This document shows, one piece after another, positions 25,582 through 34,309 of a stretch of 64,000 nucleotides of DNA. A model generated the notes under the pieces. That model had not been told where the DNA came from, ran no database searches, and worked only from the letters and a program-made list of their open reading frames with translations. Origin of the DNA: JBBCJT01 sp037190665 (lineage in GTDB: Bacteria; Pseudomonadota; Alphaproteobacteria; Acetobacterales; Acetobacteraceae); contig JBBCJT010000033.1 of the NCBI GenBank assembly GCA_037190665.1, positions 23,384-87,383 of the forward strand. The letters run 5' to 3'. Position 1 is the stretch's first letter; each line of letters opens with the position of its first letter. A program made the translations under genes and the position numbers.

Positions 25582-26766
25582 TTAGGTGCTTCGGCGCGCA
25601 GCCGGCGTGAGTGCTACTGTCAACGTGACGGCGATCATGATGCCCGTGACCACGATCAGTGCGCTTGATACGGAAAATGCCGTAAGCACTGCGCTGGCGA
25701 AGATGACGCCGACCGCATTCGCGGTACGGAGCAGGGCGAACACTTCAGCCCGCTTCTGTGGAGGGGCGAGCGCGTCGAGAACAAGCGCATAGTGAGTCCC
25801 GAGTGGGGCGAGGACGAAGCCGATGAGCACAGCTCCGATGACTGTCGTCGCAAGCGATGGCCCAAGAGCGGCTAAGGCGGCTCCGAGGGTCATAATGGAC
25901 AGTTGTGTCAGGACGGCCTTCCAGCTCGCCATGCGGTTCCGCACGCTGACCCAGATTCCGCCCGCCACGGAGGCCACGCACAGCGGCACCGTGAACAGAA
26001 TAGCCAGTACCGGCTCGTATCCAAACTTCAGCGCGAGCGCGACAGCCCCGATCTCGATAGCCGCGACCGTAGAGCCGCCTGCGACCGCGCAGGTGATCCA
26101 GAGTAGGATAGGCGGACTGAGGACTGATGCCCTGGCTTGCGGCACGCTCTCGACATGCGTCTTTCGCACCTGCGGGATCAACAGCGCTGGAGCGGCTCCA
26201 ACTACCGTCAGCGCCACCACACCAAAGACCGGTGACACGGTGCCCAGCGCCGAAGCCGCCACGGGCGCCACGACGAAGATTGTCTCATTGAGTGTGGACG
26301 CGATACCGAGCGCTCGGGGCATCCGCGAAGGGGGGGTGAAATGGTTGAGCAGCGCGCGCAGGTATCCAAACGCCACGCCGTTCACCGAACCAGCTAACGC
26401 CGCAAGAACGATGAGCCAGACAAAGGGTGCCTGATGATGCGCACATAGCGCGACGGCACTCAGGGCGACGGTGCGGAAAGCTATCAACAGCCTCAGGAAG
26501 GTCGCAGGAGCATGATTTCTTCCGAGCCGCGATAGCGGCATGACCCCGGCCACCTGGGCGAGAGTCATCGCGAGGATGATGGCCGCGCCACCGCGCGCGT
26601 CCCCCGCAAGGGACAAGGCAACAAGGGAGAAGGCTATGGGCCCGGCGGCCTGGGGTACGTTCAAGGTCGCGGATGACGCGAACCAGCGGAACAGTGGCCA
26701 TCGCCCGTGCTGCCCACCAGGTACTTGAGGACCGTCGTTAGCGAGGTCGCCGCGGTAGCTCGTCAT
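25582..26766 (-). CDS. MFS transporter
   Basis: A 394-aa major facilitator protein with about twelve hydrophobic segments (for example AIILAMTLAQVAGVMPLSRL, VFGVVALTVVGAAPALLIPQ, AVLIGFVLAPLGTHYALVLD). No residue identifies a substrate. It resembles sugar-efflux or drug-type MFS proteins of this size. It stands alone, convergent with the histidine kinase gene; about 170 bp of non-coding DNA lie between them. Confidence 0.82.
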   Translation of the reverse strand: MTSYRGDLANDGPQVPGGQHGRWPLFRWFASSATLNVPQAAGPIAFSLVALSLAGDARGGAAIILAMTLAQVAGVMPLSRLGRNHAPATFLRLLIAFRTVALSAVALCAHHQAPFVWLIVLAALAGSVNGVAFGYLRALLNHFTPPSRMPRALGIASTLNETIFVVAPVAASALGTVSPVFGVVALTVVGAAPALLIPQVRKTHVESVPQARASVLSPPILLWITCAVAGGSTVAAIEIGAVALALKFGYEPVLAILFTVPLCVASVAGGIWVSVRNRMASWKAVLTQLSIMTLGAALAALGPSLATTVIGAVLIGFVLAPLGTHYALVLDALAPPQKRAEVFALLRTANAVGVIFASAVLTAFSVSSALIVVTGIMIAVTLTVALTPAARRST

Positions 26767-27119
26767 CTATGATCGGGCTCCGGCGAGTTCCATCCCGGGA
26801 TGCACGCAGCGTGGCGCCCGGCAGCAGCCGTTCGCCAGTCCATGGACAGCGCCGATGCTCGCTCCAGCGACATCGGGAATCTTTGAAAAGATTGCTGGAA
26901 CATAGCCGTCGGCCCTACCGCTGGGCCGGGCCGTTCCCGGGCATTCGTTCCCATAATGGGAGAGGACGTTACCTCAACGAGATGGTCATTGTCCGGCTGC
27001 CCCGGCATGTCAACCCTCCGCAGTTGCGAGGCGATGGCACCCCCGAACTGCCGTCTCCTGCACCGGCTAGCGCATCCCCTGCCGCGGCCTCCCGCACTTT
27101 AGTTGGACAGGTCTAGCGA
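26767..27119. other. Gap without recognised gene
   Basis: The 353 bp between the MFS start and the end of the DUF7673 gene have open frames on both strands, but none has family features or a good start. GAATCTTTGAAAAGATT at 26878-26894 contains a short inverted repeat (AATCTTT/AAAGATT), which might be a terminator-like or regulatory hairpin. Confidence 0.3.
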
Positions 27120-27425
27120 TCAGGTGGCCAGCTCCGGCCACCACTCGCGCAGGATGGCTCGAAAACCGGCGCCGAACGCAGGATCGAGCTGTTCCGGATC
27201 ATCGGCAGAGCGGGCCACCAGCGCGAAAACGGCGGTCATGTCCTCAGCGACAGCACGATCAACCGCCCGCAGACTCCTCAGGTCGAAGCCCCCGCAGGTC
27301 TCGGCGCTCCACCAGGACAACAGGAATGCCGCGACATGGCGGGCCTGCTCACTCTGGCCTCTGGCGATGGTGATCAAGCGACGCAGCGGGCCCAAGTCGG
27401 GGGCGGACTGCAATTGATGACTCAT
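27120..27425 (-). CDS. DUF7673-like small protein
   Basis: A 101-aa protein, start MSHQLQSAPDLGPLRRLITI. The block ARHVAAFLLSWWSAETCGGF, followed by DLRSLRAVDRAVAEDMTAVF, is the pattern I associate with DUF7673 proteins, which are frequent on plasmids and integrative elements. No function is known. An upstream in-frame ATG at 27461 is possible. It borders the AT-rich island and the IS element, which fits a mobile origin for 27120-28597. Confidence 0.6.
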   Translation of the reverse strand: MSHQLQSAPDLGPLRRLITIARGQSEQARHVAAFLLSWWSAETCGGFDLRSLRAVDRAVAEDMTAVFALVARSADDPEQLDPAFGAGFRAILREWWPELAT

Positions 27426-27768
27426 AATGGGAAGATCCTTCTCAATACTGCGCGGAAACAAGAACTACTCGGCGAAGATTGGAGATATCGCACACACCAG
27501 TAAACATTGCAACATCAATATTAATAAAATAGCAAATCTACACCAAAAGCCATGCAATATAACCGCCACTTTAACTGCAATGACCAACAAATCTATTAAG
27601 TCTTGTTGTTCCGCATGTGGACTTGTGGGCAACAGCCGACCCTGTGGACGGGCGGCCAACCCCTTGGTTGTCCGCCCGTCTACAGGAAGCCGCGTGGCGG
27701 CTAGGCAGGATCCTGCGAAGCGGGATTGTCCACAAATCCCCATGCCATTTGCTCGGCGTGTTGGCCTA
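27426..27768. other. AT-rich island with inverted repeat and DnaA-box-like sites
   Basis: Bases 27480-27605 are strikingly A/T-rich for this genome (runs such as ATCAATATTAATAAAATAGC). Next come several TGTGGA/TCCACA words, including TTGTCCACA at 27725-27733, one base off the DnaA-box consensus TTATCCACA. A long inverted repeat at 27644-27683 pairs GTGGACGGGCGGCCAAC with GTTGTCCGCCCGTCTAC (two mismatches). No gene is seen. It could be a plasmid-origin relic or simply foreign DNA. Confidence 0.4.
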
Positions 27769-28597
27769 GGTCGCGTGGACAGTTACCTGAGCCAGAGGAT
27801 GGTTGCTGCGATGGTGACGACGGCGAGGAAGTTGCGTGCGGTCTTTTCATAGCGCTTGGCGACGCGGCGGAACTGCTTGAGCTTGGAGAAGCAGCACTCG
27901 ATCAGGTGGCGTTCCTTGTAGAGCTGGCGGTCGATCGGATGCTTCTTTGCTCGCGACGGGTTGTTGGGGATGACCGCGACGGCACCGGCCCGGACGATGG
28001 CGTGGCGGAAGTGGTCGGCGTCGTAGGCGGCGTCGGCCAAGACGGCGGACGGCCGGTCCTCGTCAAGCAGGGCGGCGGCCTAGGGTGCGTCGCCGCGCTG
28101 GCCGGCGGTCAGGATGATCCTGGCTGGGCAGCCCAGGCCGCGGACGGCCATGTGGATCTTGGTGCTCAGGCCGCCGCGGGAGCAGCCGATGGCCTGATCC
28201 TCAGGCCCTTTTTTGCCCCGGCCGCGTGCTGATGGGCGCGCACGATCAGGTATTCGAAGTCAGGGTCATCGGCCATCGCCGCGAAGATGCGGTGCCAGAC
28301 GCCCTTGGCACTCCAGCGGCTGAAGCGGCGGAACGCGCTGTTCCAGCCGCCGAAGACCTCGGGCAGGTCGCGCCAGGGCGAGCCGGTCCGCACGATCCAC
28401 AGCACCGCTTCAATGAACAGCCGGTTGTCGCGGCCCGAACTGCCGCGCGTTCTCTCGTCGCCAATGATGTGCGGCGCCATCCGCGACCACGCCGCGTCAT
28501 TCAGGATCAGCCGATCCAGCACCCGCATTCGCCGCCTCCAAAAGGCAGCTTTGAATCACGCCTCGCAATCCAAGGGAATCCCAGAGTCCACGTGACC
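27769..28597 (-). mobile_element. IS5-family (IS427-like) insertion sequence, inactive
   Basis: An 829-bp element bounded by imperfect terminal repeats GGTCGCGTGGAC (27769-27780) and GTCCACGTGACC (28586-28597), flanked by a TA duplication (27767-27768 and 28598-28599). It contains one transposase in two overlapping frames on the minus strand. A -1 slippery heptamer A AAA AAG lies at 28208-28214, as in IS427-group elements that use programmed frameshifting. A TAG codon at 28080-28082 inside the second frame makes this copy non-functional. Length and target match the group. Confidence 0.85.
27783..28528 (-). pseudogene. IS5-family transposase, frameshift plus amber mutation
   Basis: First frame 28528-28166: start MRVLDRLILNDAAWSRMAPH, then FIEAVLWIVRTGSPWRDLPE and GVWHRIFAAM, ending soon after HQHAAGAKKG. 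Shifting -1 at AAAAAAG continues as PEDQAIGCSRGGLSTKIHMA, then GQRGDAP, TAG, AAALLDEDRPSAVLADAAYD. The C-terminal part reads YKERHLIECCFSKLKQFRRV and RYEKTARNFLAV. Together these give the complete DDE transposase. The frameshift may be natural; the amber codon is a true lesion. Confidence 0.85.
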
Positions 28598-29484
28598 TAA
28601 AGGTGAAGCTGACCGCTCGCGGACACGGCCGCTTCGCCTGCGATACGGATCCTGAGGGCATCGCCTTCCCGTTCCCACGAAGCGTGAATCTCGCCATCGC
28701 GTCCGATCTCGATGCCCTGCTCGGCAACATAGGCGCCGACCGTGTCATCGGGATGAACATGACGCGCGATGTAGGCGGCGACCGATCCATTGCCGGACCC
28801 GCAAACTGGATCTTCGGCAACCCCTTCGCCGGGCGCAAAGGTCCGCAGCCGGATGCGCACCGGCCCGCCGTCGCCGCGCTCGGCAAAAACCGTGATACCG
28901 GCTGCGCGAAGGGCTTTGCATTCCCGCATGATAAGCCCTTGGTCGGGCTCCAGCTTCGAGATCGCTGCGAAGCTCGACAGTTGCGCGATCAACCAGCGCA
29001 CGCCGGTCGAGACCACTTGGAAGGGTGTGGCGGCCAAGTCGCTTTCGGCGCATCCGAGCATCCGGGCAACGGTCCCAGCATCCAGGCCGGTATCGCTCCA
29101 ACTCGGCTTGCCCTGGGTCATCCGCAGCAGCTTGTCGTGTGACCCTGGCAGCACCTCGACCGGAACGAGCCCGATACCGCATTCCTGCTTCAGAAGGGAC
29201 GCGCCGGCCTTTTCCGGATACCTCGCCAGAACCGAATGAGCAGCCGCAACGGTCGGATGGCCGGCGAAGGCCATCTCGCTCATCGGTGTGAAGATGCGGA
29301 CCCGGTAGTCTGCCTCTGGCACTGTCGGCTTGAGGATGAAGACTGTCTCGGACAGGTTCATCTCGCGCGCGATCCTCTGCATGATCTCGCCAGTGAGACC
29401 GTCCGCGTCGAACACCACCGCGGCCGGGTTGCCGTAGAGCGGGCGGTGTGTGAAGGCGTCCACTTGGACGAAGTCGAGCTGCAT
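28597..29484 (-). CDS. PhzF-family isomerase-like protein
   Basis: A 295-aa PhzF/diaminopimelate-epimerase-fold protein with an AGGAGGA ribosome site before the ATG at 29484. Typical blocks are DFVQVDAFTHRPLYGNPAAV, MNLSETVFI with the catalytic-type Glu46, RIFTPMSEMAFAGHPTVAAA, GVAEDPVCGSGNGSVAAYIA and VAEQGIEIGRDGEI. Such enzymes catalyse isomerisations of unknown substrates in most genomes. The IS element sits in its TAG stop codon without changing the reading. It forms a unit with the downstream-oriented cupin and LysE genes. Confidence 0.92.
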   Translation of the reverse strand: MQLDFVQVDAFTHRPLYGNPAAVVFDADGLTGEIMQRIAREMNLSETVFILKPTVPEADYRVRIFTPMSEMAFAGHPTVAAAHSVLARYPEKAGASLLKQECGIGLVPVEVLPGSHDKLLRMTQGKPSWSDTGLDAGTVARMLGCAESDLAATPFQVVSTGVRWLIAQLSSFAAISKLEPDQGLIMRECKALRAAGITVFAERGDGGPVRIRLRTFAPGEGVAEDPVCGSGNGSVAAYIARHVHPDDTVGAYVAEQGIEIGRDGEIHASWEREGDALRIRIAGEAAVSASGQLHL

Positions 29485-29534
29485 GAGGGTTCCTCCTGTA
29501 CGCGCCGTGCCTGACGTCTTGGCAATGCCTCTGG

Positions 29535-29882
29535 TCACGCTATCGGTGCCTCTATTCTGTCGCCGCGTGTCGTGGGCGCTGACACCACCAGGAATACCGT
29601 GTCCACATCCCCGTCGTTGCGGGCCTGATGCGGCCTGTTCGGGTCGATCTGGATTCCCTGATGAGCCTGGATTTTGAGGATTGTTCCCTCCAGCTCCATG
29701 GTCAGTACGCCGGAGAGAACGAAAAAGAACTGCCTGGCCTGTGCATGAAAGTGGCGAACTTCGGCTGTCCCTGCGGGCATCCGTTCTTGGATGATGGTCA
29801 GATCGCGGCCTGCGGCCAGGATCCATCCATCGCACTGTTGGCCCCAGTCGTAGTGCTCGGCGTTCTCGCGACTGACGATCAT
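29535..29882 (-). CDS. Cupin-domain protein
   Basis: A 115-aa single-domain cupin: motif 1 in EVRHFHAQARQFFFVLSGVL with two histidines, motif 2 in HQGIQIDPNRPHQARN. The beta-barrel probably binds a metal and a small molecule. Its ATG follows the LysE stop directly (TAGATG), so the LysE, cupin and PhzF genes are likely co-transcribed. Confidence 0.88.
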   Translation of the reverse strand: MIVSRENAEHYDWGQQCDGWILAAGRDLTIIQERMPAGTAEVRHFHAQARQFFFVLSGVLTMELEGTILKIQAHQGIQIDPNRPHQARNDGDVDTVFLVVSAPTTRGDRIEAPIA

Positions 29883-30515
29883 CTAGCGCTCCTGAACCGC
29901 GAGGCGGCACGCCAGACCAAAGAAGGTGATGGCGGCCAGCCGGTTGGCCAACTTCAAGAAAGTCGTGCTGCCTGCAACGATCGACCTGAATCGGCCGACG
30001 AGCAGGACGACCGCGCCAATCCACGCGATCGCCATTCCTGCCAACGTGACCCCGAGGATGAGGCTCTGCAACACGATGGCCCCGTTCTCGGGATGCACGA
30101 ACTGCGGAAACAGGGTGATGAAGAACGGAATCATCTTGGGGTTCACGAGGTTGTTTGTGAGCCCCTGACAGAAATAGCGCACCGCACCGTCGCGCCTGTC
30201 GTTAAGCCGCGTGTTGAGTTCGAGCGTGGCGGAAGCTCGCCCTGCCATGACCGCCAGATAGACTAGGTAGGCGGCGCCAAGATACTTGAGGATGTCGAAG
30301 GCAACCGGGAACATCAGCACGATGCTGGACACACCGAGACTGGCCAGCATCGCATGGATCACATTGCCCGCTTGCGTTCCGAACAGGGTCATCACGCCCG
30401 CACCCGTCCCCGTCGCGGGAGTGCGCGACAGGATCAGCACCGTATCCGGGCCGGGCGTGAGGACAAGAACAAGGGCCGTGAGCAGAAACAGGTAGTAGGT
30501 TTGCGGGTCGATCAT
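29883..30515 (-). CDS. LysE/RhtB-family amino-acid exporter
   Basis: A 210-aa membrane protein of the LysE superfamily with about six helices. The N-terminal TALVLVLTPGPDTVLILSRT carries the family hallmark TPGPD, and GLTNNLVNPKMIPFFITLFP the NPK motif. It probably exports an amino acid or derivative from the cytoplasm. It is divergent from a LysR regulator, which is the likely controller. Confidence 0.9.
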   Translation of the reverse strand: MIDPQTYYLFLLTALVLVLTPGPDTVLILSRTPATGTGAGVMTLFGTQAGNVIHAMLASLGVSSIVLMFPVAFDILKYLGAAYLVYLAVMAGRASATLELNTRLNDRRDGAVRYFCQGLTNNLVNPKMIPFFITLFPQFVHPENGAIVLQSLILGVTLAGMAIAWIGAVVLLVGRFRSIVAGSTTFLKLANRLAAITFFGLACRLAVQER

Positions 30516-30589
30516 GGCGCACCGGCGCGGTCGTCTGCCAGCGTAGGCAAGGAGAACGATTAGGGGCCAACGAACAGGTTTGGATCAGG

Positions 30590-30608
30590 ATGTGATTTTT
30601 ACTAACAT
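30590..30608. promoter_or_regulatory. LysR-type operator candidate
   Basis: ATGT-N11-ACAT (TGTGATTTTTACTAACA core) lies just upstream of the LysR gene start at 30615 and 75 bp from the divergent LysE start. It fits the T-N11-A rule for LysR-family binding sites. One site only; assignment by position. Confidence 0.4.
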
Positions 30609-30614
30609 CTGCTC

Positions 30615-31526
30615 ATGGCTCACATCCCGTCCATAGCCACCTTGCGGGCCTTTGAGGCTGCGGCCCGCCATCGGAGCTTTTCGCGTGCAGGCGATGAGTT
30701 GGGCCTGACGCACGGCGCCATCAGCCACCGCATTCGCGAGCTGGAAGAGCAGGTGGATGAACGTCTGTTCATGCGGCGTGGCAACACGATGGAGCCGACT
30801 CAAGCTGCTGGCCGCTATCTCGCATCCGTACGACAGGCCTTGGATCTGCTCGCCGCGACGTTTGCCACGGGCGCCGGTGGCGCGGTGAAGACTCTGCGGA
30901 TCGCCGTCCTCCCCTCTTTCGCCTCGCATTGGTTGGTGCCGCGTCTTCACCGCTTTCAGGCCGAGCATCCGGACATCGCGGTGTCACTCGACGCGCGAGT
31001 AGAAGTTGTTCCGCTCGGGCGCGGCCATCCCGATGCGGCAATCCGGCAGGGGGAAGGCAATTGGCCGGGGGTTCACGCCGATCGCCTTGTCAGTGAAATC
31101 GCCTTCCCGGTCTGCGCACCCGCTTATCGTCGGCGCATGAAAATTGCGACTCCCGCCGACCTCGCGCGCTGCCACCTGTTACGCCATAGCTGGGTGCCGT
31201 GGACGACCTGGTTTGCGTCTGCAGGCGTCGACCTTCCTGAACCCGATGGCAGTGCCGCGTTCACTGATGCTGGTCTTCTTATCGACATGGCCATAGCCGG
31301 GCATGGCGTTCTGCTCGGTCGCAACGTGCTGACTGCAGATGCGCTCGCCAGCGGGCGGCTGGTGCGCTTGTTCGACACCAGCATTCCCGTAGCCGGCGCC
31401 TACTGGTTCGTCCGACCACTGGCAGGAGGGAAGCTGGCCAAGGAGGTGGCGGCCTATGGGACATGGCTGGCCGCCACGCTTGCTCAAGAGTTTCCGACGG
31501 ACCACTCGATCAGTGCGAGAGTCTGA
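30615..31526 (+). CDS. LysR-family transcriptional regulator (GcvA-like)
   Basis: A 303-aa regulator. N-terminal winged HTH ATLRAFEAAARHRSFSRAGD, then LGLTHGAISHRIRELEEQVD, followed by a periplasmic-binding-like effector domain (LRIAVLPSFASHWLVPRLHR, PDAAIRQGEGNWPG, AIAGHGVLLGRNVLTADALA). The GcvA-type layout with SRAGDELGLTHGAIS is clear. It is divergent from the LysE-cupin-PhzF unit and probably activates it in response to an amino acid. Confidence 0.92.
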   Translation: MAHIPSIATLRAFEAAARHRSFSRAGDELGLTHGAISHRIRELEEQVDERLFMRRGNTMEPTQAAGRYLASVRQALDLLAATFATGAGGAVKTLRIAVLPSFASHWLVPRLHRFQAEHPDIAVSLDARVEVVPLGRGHPDAAIRQGEGNWPGVHADRLVSEIAFPVCAPAYRRRMKIATPADLARCHLLRHSWVPWTTWFASAGVDLPEPDGSAAFTDAGLLIDMAIAGHGVLLGRNVLTADALASGRLVRLFDTSIPVAGAYWFVRPLAGGKLAKEVAAYGTWLAATLAQEFPTDHSISARV

Positions 31527-32803
31527 GCCCACGGAAGGAAGCGCAGCCTCGGACGAGCTTCAGCTTTCCAAATGCAGAAGTTGCATCGAAACATATGTTT
31601 GATGACGCTTTGCAAGGGGAAGATGGATGCTGACGCTGCCCGGGAGACGTTCCGCACGGCGGTGGAGACTGAGCCTTCTGCGGTGCCGGAGGATCGGCGG
31701 TGCCTCGCTGCCGTCCGCCTCTGTTGCCGGCGTTCCTGACCCGCCCCGGGAGGTGGCCGATCTGCTGTCCTGTTCGGTGGGACCAGCGGATTCGTGACGG
31801 CCGCCTGCGGGCCGTGGTGGACACGCGTTTCGTGCGCATCGCGCGGAGCGATCTCGACACTTAACATCAGGAAGCAGAAGGCGTGGCGCTGAGATCCGCG
31901 GAATATTCGGGTCTGCCTGTCCGTCTGACCGCGATGGGACGATACTCGGCGTTGCTGTGGAGCGTTGTACCGACAGGCGTGCTCCCATCTGCGGAGGTCA
32001 GCGGAGGCCCGCTTCCCCGTGCCCGGCAGGGCGGTCTGAGGGGGGGACGATGCGATGACTCCGACATCCCTCTCACCGATGCCCGCATCGCCCGCGACGA
32101 CGTCACGATGCCGGCAGAACCGGCTGCCGATGAGGGCACACCGCAGCCACCCGAGGCGGCTCGCCCCGCGGGATCACCCCACGACCTCCGCGCGCTGACG
32201 CCCCCCGCAGGCAACGCACGGCCGGCCACTGTTTGCGACGGCCTGGACTGGATCGCCGGACAGCTGGGCGCGACTATCCCAGGTCAGGTCCATCCGCGGC
32301 GCGGCCATCACCATGGCAATGGCGGTCCATCGCGAGGAGGACCGGGCCAGGGCCCTGGCGCCGCGCCGCAGCGTAGATATCCCTCAGTGATGGGAGGTAG
32401 TGATGTGGGGGACTAGCCAGCCTGTGGTGTCGCCTAAGCCGATCTCGACGCCGCAGCGGATGCCGGCATCAGCGGGGTAAGTTCGGTCTGGCGTCGGTGA
32501 GTGGCAGATAGCCTGCTTGCCGGGCTCATGTGTTCTTTCTGCTTGCTGTTCTCCCTGCACCCCCGTATAGGCCGCGCCCCTTGCGGCGCTGTTGCCGCGT
32601 GTGCCGCAAAGGAGGGCATTGCCGAATGTACATCGTCGCTGCCCGTCCAAAGCCTTTCCGGCGCGGTTCCCCCGGGCTGCATATCCTGATCTGACCGGTG
32701 CCCTCTGGCGCCACACGAAACCAACCGGTCCAAAGACATCGCATGCCGCGCGTCCGCGCGAGCTGCGATCGGGCCGTCTTTCCCTGCTACCTGGAGAACT
32801 CCG
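31527..32803. other. Decayed mobile-element DNA without intact genes
   Basis: Nearly 1.3 kb separates the LysR gene from the next supported ORF. The only recognisable piece is a broken excisionase-like HTH at 31733-31864. A long plus-strand frame at 31883-32416 has Pro/Ala/Arg-rich, non-repetitive sequence with no family features and no ribosome site; I do not call it. Bases 32500-32800 have no coding signal. Confidence 0.4.
31733..31864 (+). pseudogene. Frameshifted excisionase-like HTH gene fragment
   Basis: In one frame the plus strand reads REVADLLSCSV, and after a one-base shift near 31780 it reads DQRIRDGRLRAVVDTRFVRI then ARSDLDT and TAA. Joined, this is the AlpA/excisionase-type winged HTH (EVADLL.CS.R....I..G.L.A......RI...DL). 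A paralogous intact copy lies at 33948-34163. It is a broken accessory gene of the recombinase region. Confidence 0.55.
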
Positions 32804-33391
32804 GTGGAACTGACCCTCAAACGCGCCGCCGAAGCGGCGCGCGCCGCCCTCGAGGCGGCCAATATCGCGTTGACGCCCAAGGCATCCATCTCGGTCCATG
32901 TGCCGGACCCGCCTGCAGCTGCACGACATGCGGTCGGGCGGTTCGACCGCGAGCTGGAGCGGACGCGGGAGCTGATCGATGCAGCCTATGCCGTGCGCGC
33001 AGCCATCGGAGAGGCCAATGCCCGCTCCGGCCTGTCGGCGCTGCTGACCCGCCGTGCCGCGCTGGAGGTGCACGAACGTCGCCTCCGGGCCATCGTCGAC
33101 GGTGTCGGTGTGACCAGGGCGGAAGCCGACAACCTCAGCACACTGGAGGCGGCTGTCGCCTCGGCGAGGACGCGCGTCGCTGCCGGCCACGATCTTTCGT
33201 ATGGTGGCGAAGAACTGCCGTTCGCAGTGGTCGACGCGGCGCGTGAGGATGCAATCAGGGCGCAGCGAGCAGAGTTCAGGCGCGAGCGGGCCCTACTCGC
33301 TGACCAGGTCGCCGCCCTCAACCTGACTGTGCGTGTGACGCTGAACGCGGAGACGGTGGCGGTCCTCAGGGGCGCCCGCATCCTCGACTGA
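32804..33391 (+). CDS. Coiled-coil hypothetical protein
   Basis: A 195-aa protein from a GTG start with GGAGA 7 bp upstream. It is predicted almost wholly helical: ELTLKRAAEAARAALEAANI, then FDRELERTRELIDAAYAVRA, RSGLSALLTRRAALEVHERR, and a final helical pair ending NLTVRVTLNAETVAVLRGAR. No enzyme motif and no membrane segment. The helical layout recalls DIP1984-type proteins, but I cannot claim that. It is probably cargo of the surrounding recombinase region. Confidence 0.55.
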   Translation: MELTLKRAAEAARAALEAANIALTPKASISVHVPDPPAAARHAVGRFDRELERTRELIDAAYAVRAAIGEANARSGLSALLTRRAALEVHERRLRAIVDGVGVTRAEADNLSTLEAAVASARTRVAAGHDLSYGGEELPFAVVDAAREDAIRAQRAEFRRERALLADQVAALNLTVRVTLNAETVAVLRGARILD

Positions 33392-33623
33392 CGGGCTTGC
33401 CGGTCGAGCCTGCCGCGCTGCGGAGGCCCGACCGCGCAAGGGCGTGGTGAAGAAGCACGGAGCGGAACACATCGATCGGGCCAGGATCGGGTGCAACCCG
33501 TCCTGACACGACCTCATATCCCGGGATCGCCCCTCGCGGCGCTGTCGTTGTCCCCGGGTGCAGGCGCTTGCTCCTTGTGGTTGTCATTGCCGTTGTACCG
33601 GGCGCCCACTGCGTCTTGTTCAT
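33366..33623 (-). CDS. Possible small protein (weak)
   Basis: An 85-aa minus-strand ORF starting MNKTQWAPGTTAMTTTRSKR, then HPGTTTAPRGAIPGYEVVSG. The PGT...AP..G.YE spacing resembles small YjzC-like proteins, but the second half is not convincing. Its 3' end overlaps the last 26 bp of the coiled-coil ORF on the other strand. Listed because the first half looks like real protein sequence. Confidence 0.25.
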   Translation of the reverse strand: MNKTQWAPGTTAMTTTRSKRLHPGTTTAPRGAIPGYEVVSGRVAPDPGPIDVFRSVLLHHALARSGLRSAAGSTGKPVSRGCGRP

Positions 33624-33753
33624 TCCGCCGACGGCTTCTTCACCCGTCTGATACTTCACTGGGGGCAACCGTCCGCCGAACAGCCGATAACTCTGCGGTG
33701 GCTGTCGCGGCCGGGACCTGTTCCGGGCGAAGTCGTGACGGCCGGTTCGGCCG

Positions 33754-33951
33754 ATGGCCGAAGCCCCGCCATACCGAGTCGAGAGCGCCTTGCCGCCGGC
33801 GGTGCCTCCTGACGCGCCTGCCGATCGTGCTGACGCACGCGCGCCACGGAACGACTGGTTGCTGACCCTGGTCCGCGCGCTGGCGCGGCAGGCGGCATCC
33901 GCGGCGTGGGACGAGGCCGTCACCGCGAACCGGCAGGAGCCGCCCCCATGA
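33754..33951 (+). CDS. Small hypothetical protein coupled to an excisionase-like gene
   Basis: A 65-aa ORF, MAEAPPYRVESALPPAVPPD to WDEAVTANRQEPPP. A Pro-rich N-terminus is followed by one amphipathic helix (NDWLLTLVRALARQAASAAW). The stop overlaps the next start (ATGA). Coupling to a DNA-binding gene and then to two recombinases suggests an accessory recombination protein. Family unknown. Confidence 0.5.
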   Translation: MAEAPPYRVESALPPAVPPDAPADRADARAPRNDWLLTLVRALARQAASAAWDEAVTANRQEPPP

Positions 33952-34163
33952 CCACCGAGTTGCCTCGCCCCACGCGCCGCCCGGCGGTGCCGCCGCCGTC
34001 CGCGCCGATGCTCGACGTCGCCGAAGTGGCCGAGCGCCTGCGCGTCTGCAGCAGGACCCTGCGGCGATTGATCGCCGCGGGAGCGCTGTCGGCGCATCGC
34101 ATCGGCCGGCTGATCCGGATCGGCGAGGAGGACCTGCGGCACTATTTGACGGGCTACCGATGA
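33948..34163 (+). CDS. Excisionase-family HTH DNA-binding protein
   Basis: A 71-aa protein, start MTTELPRPTRRPAVPPPSAP. The winged HTH reads LDVAEVAERLRVCSRTLRRL, then GALSAHRIGRLIRIGEEDLR, the usual AlpA/Xis pattern. Such proteins bend DNA at attachment sites or regulate integrase genes. It lies 146 bp upstream of the first tyrosine recombinase; the AT-richer stretch between (34160-34300) may hold its binding sites and promoter. Confidence 0.8.
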   Translation: MTTELPRPTRRPAVPPPSAPMLDVAEVAERLRVCSRTLRRLIAAGALSAHRIGRLIRIGEEDLRHYLTGYR

Positions 34164-34309
34164 TAGTAAGTAATGTCCTGATATTTCTGCGTAATTTCAC
34201 AAAAATACAAGATGTCGTGACTGCATCTTCTGAGTATTCAGCTACGCTATACGTGGCACACATTCACGTTTTTACTGATCCGTACGGAACAGATACCAGG
34301 AGTCCATCA

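Noticed and set aside
31883..32416. 177-codon ORF in the recombinase region
   Set aside because: No ribosome site, no conserved motif, Pro/Arg/Gly-rich low-information sequence; could not be supported as a gene.
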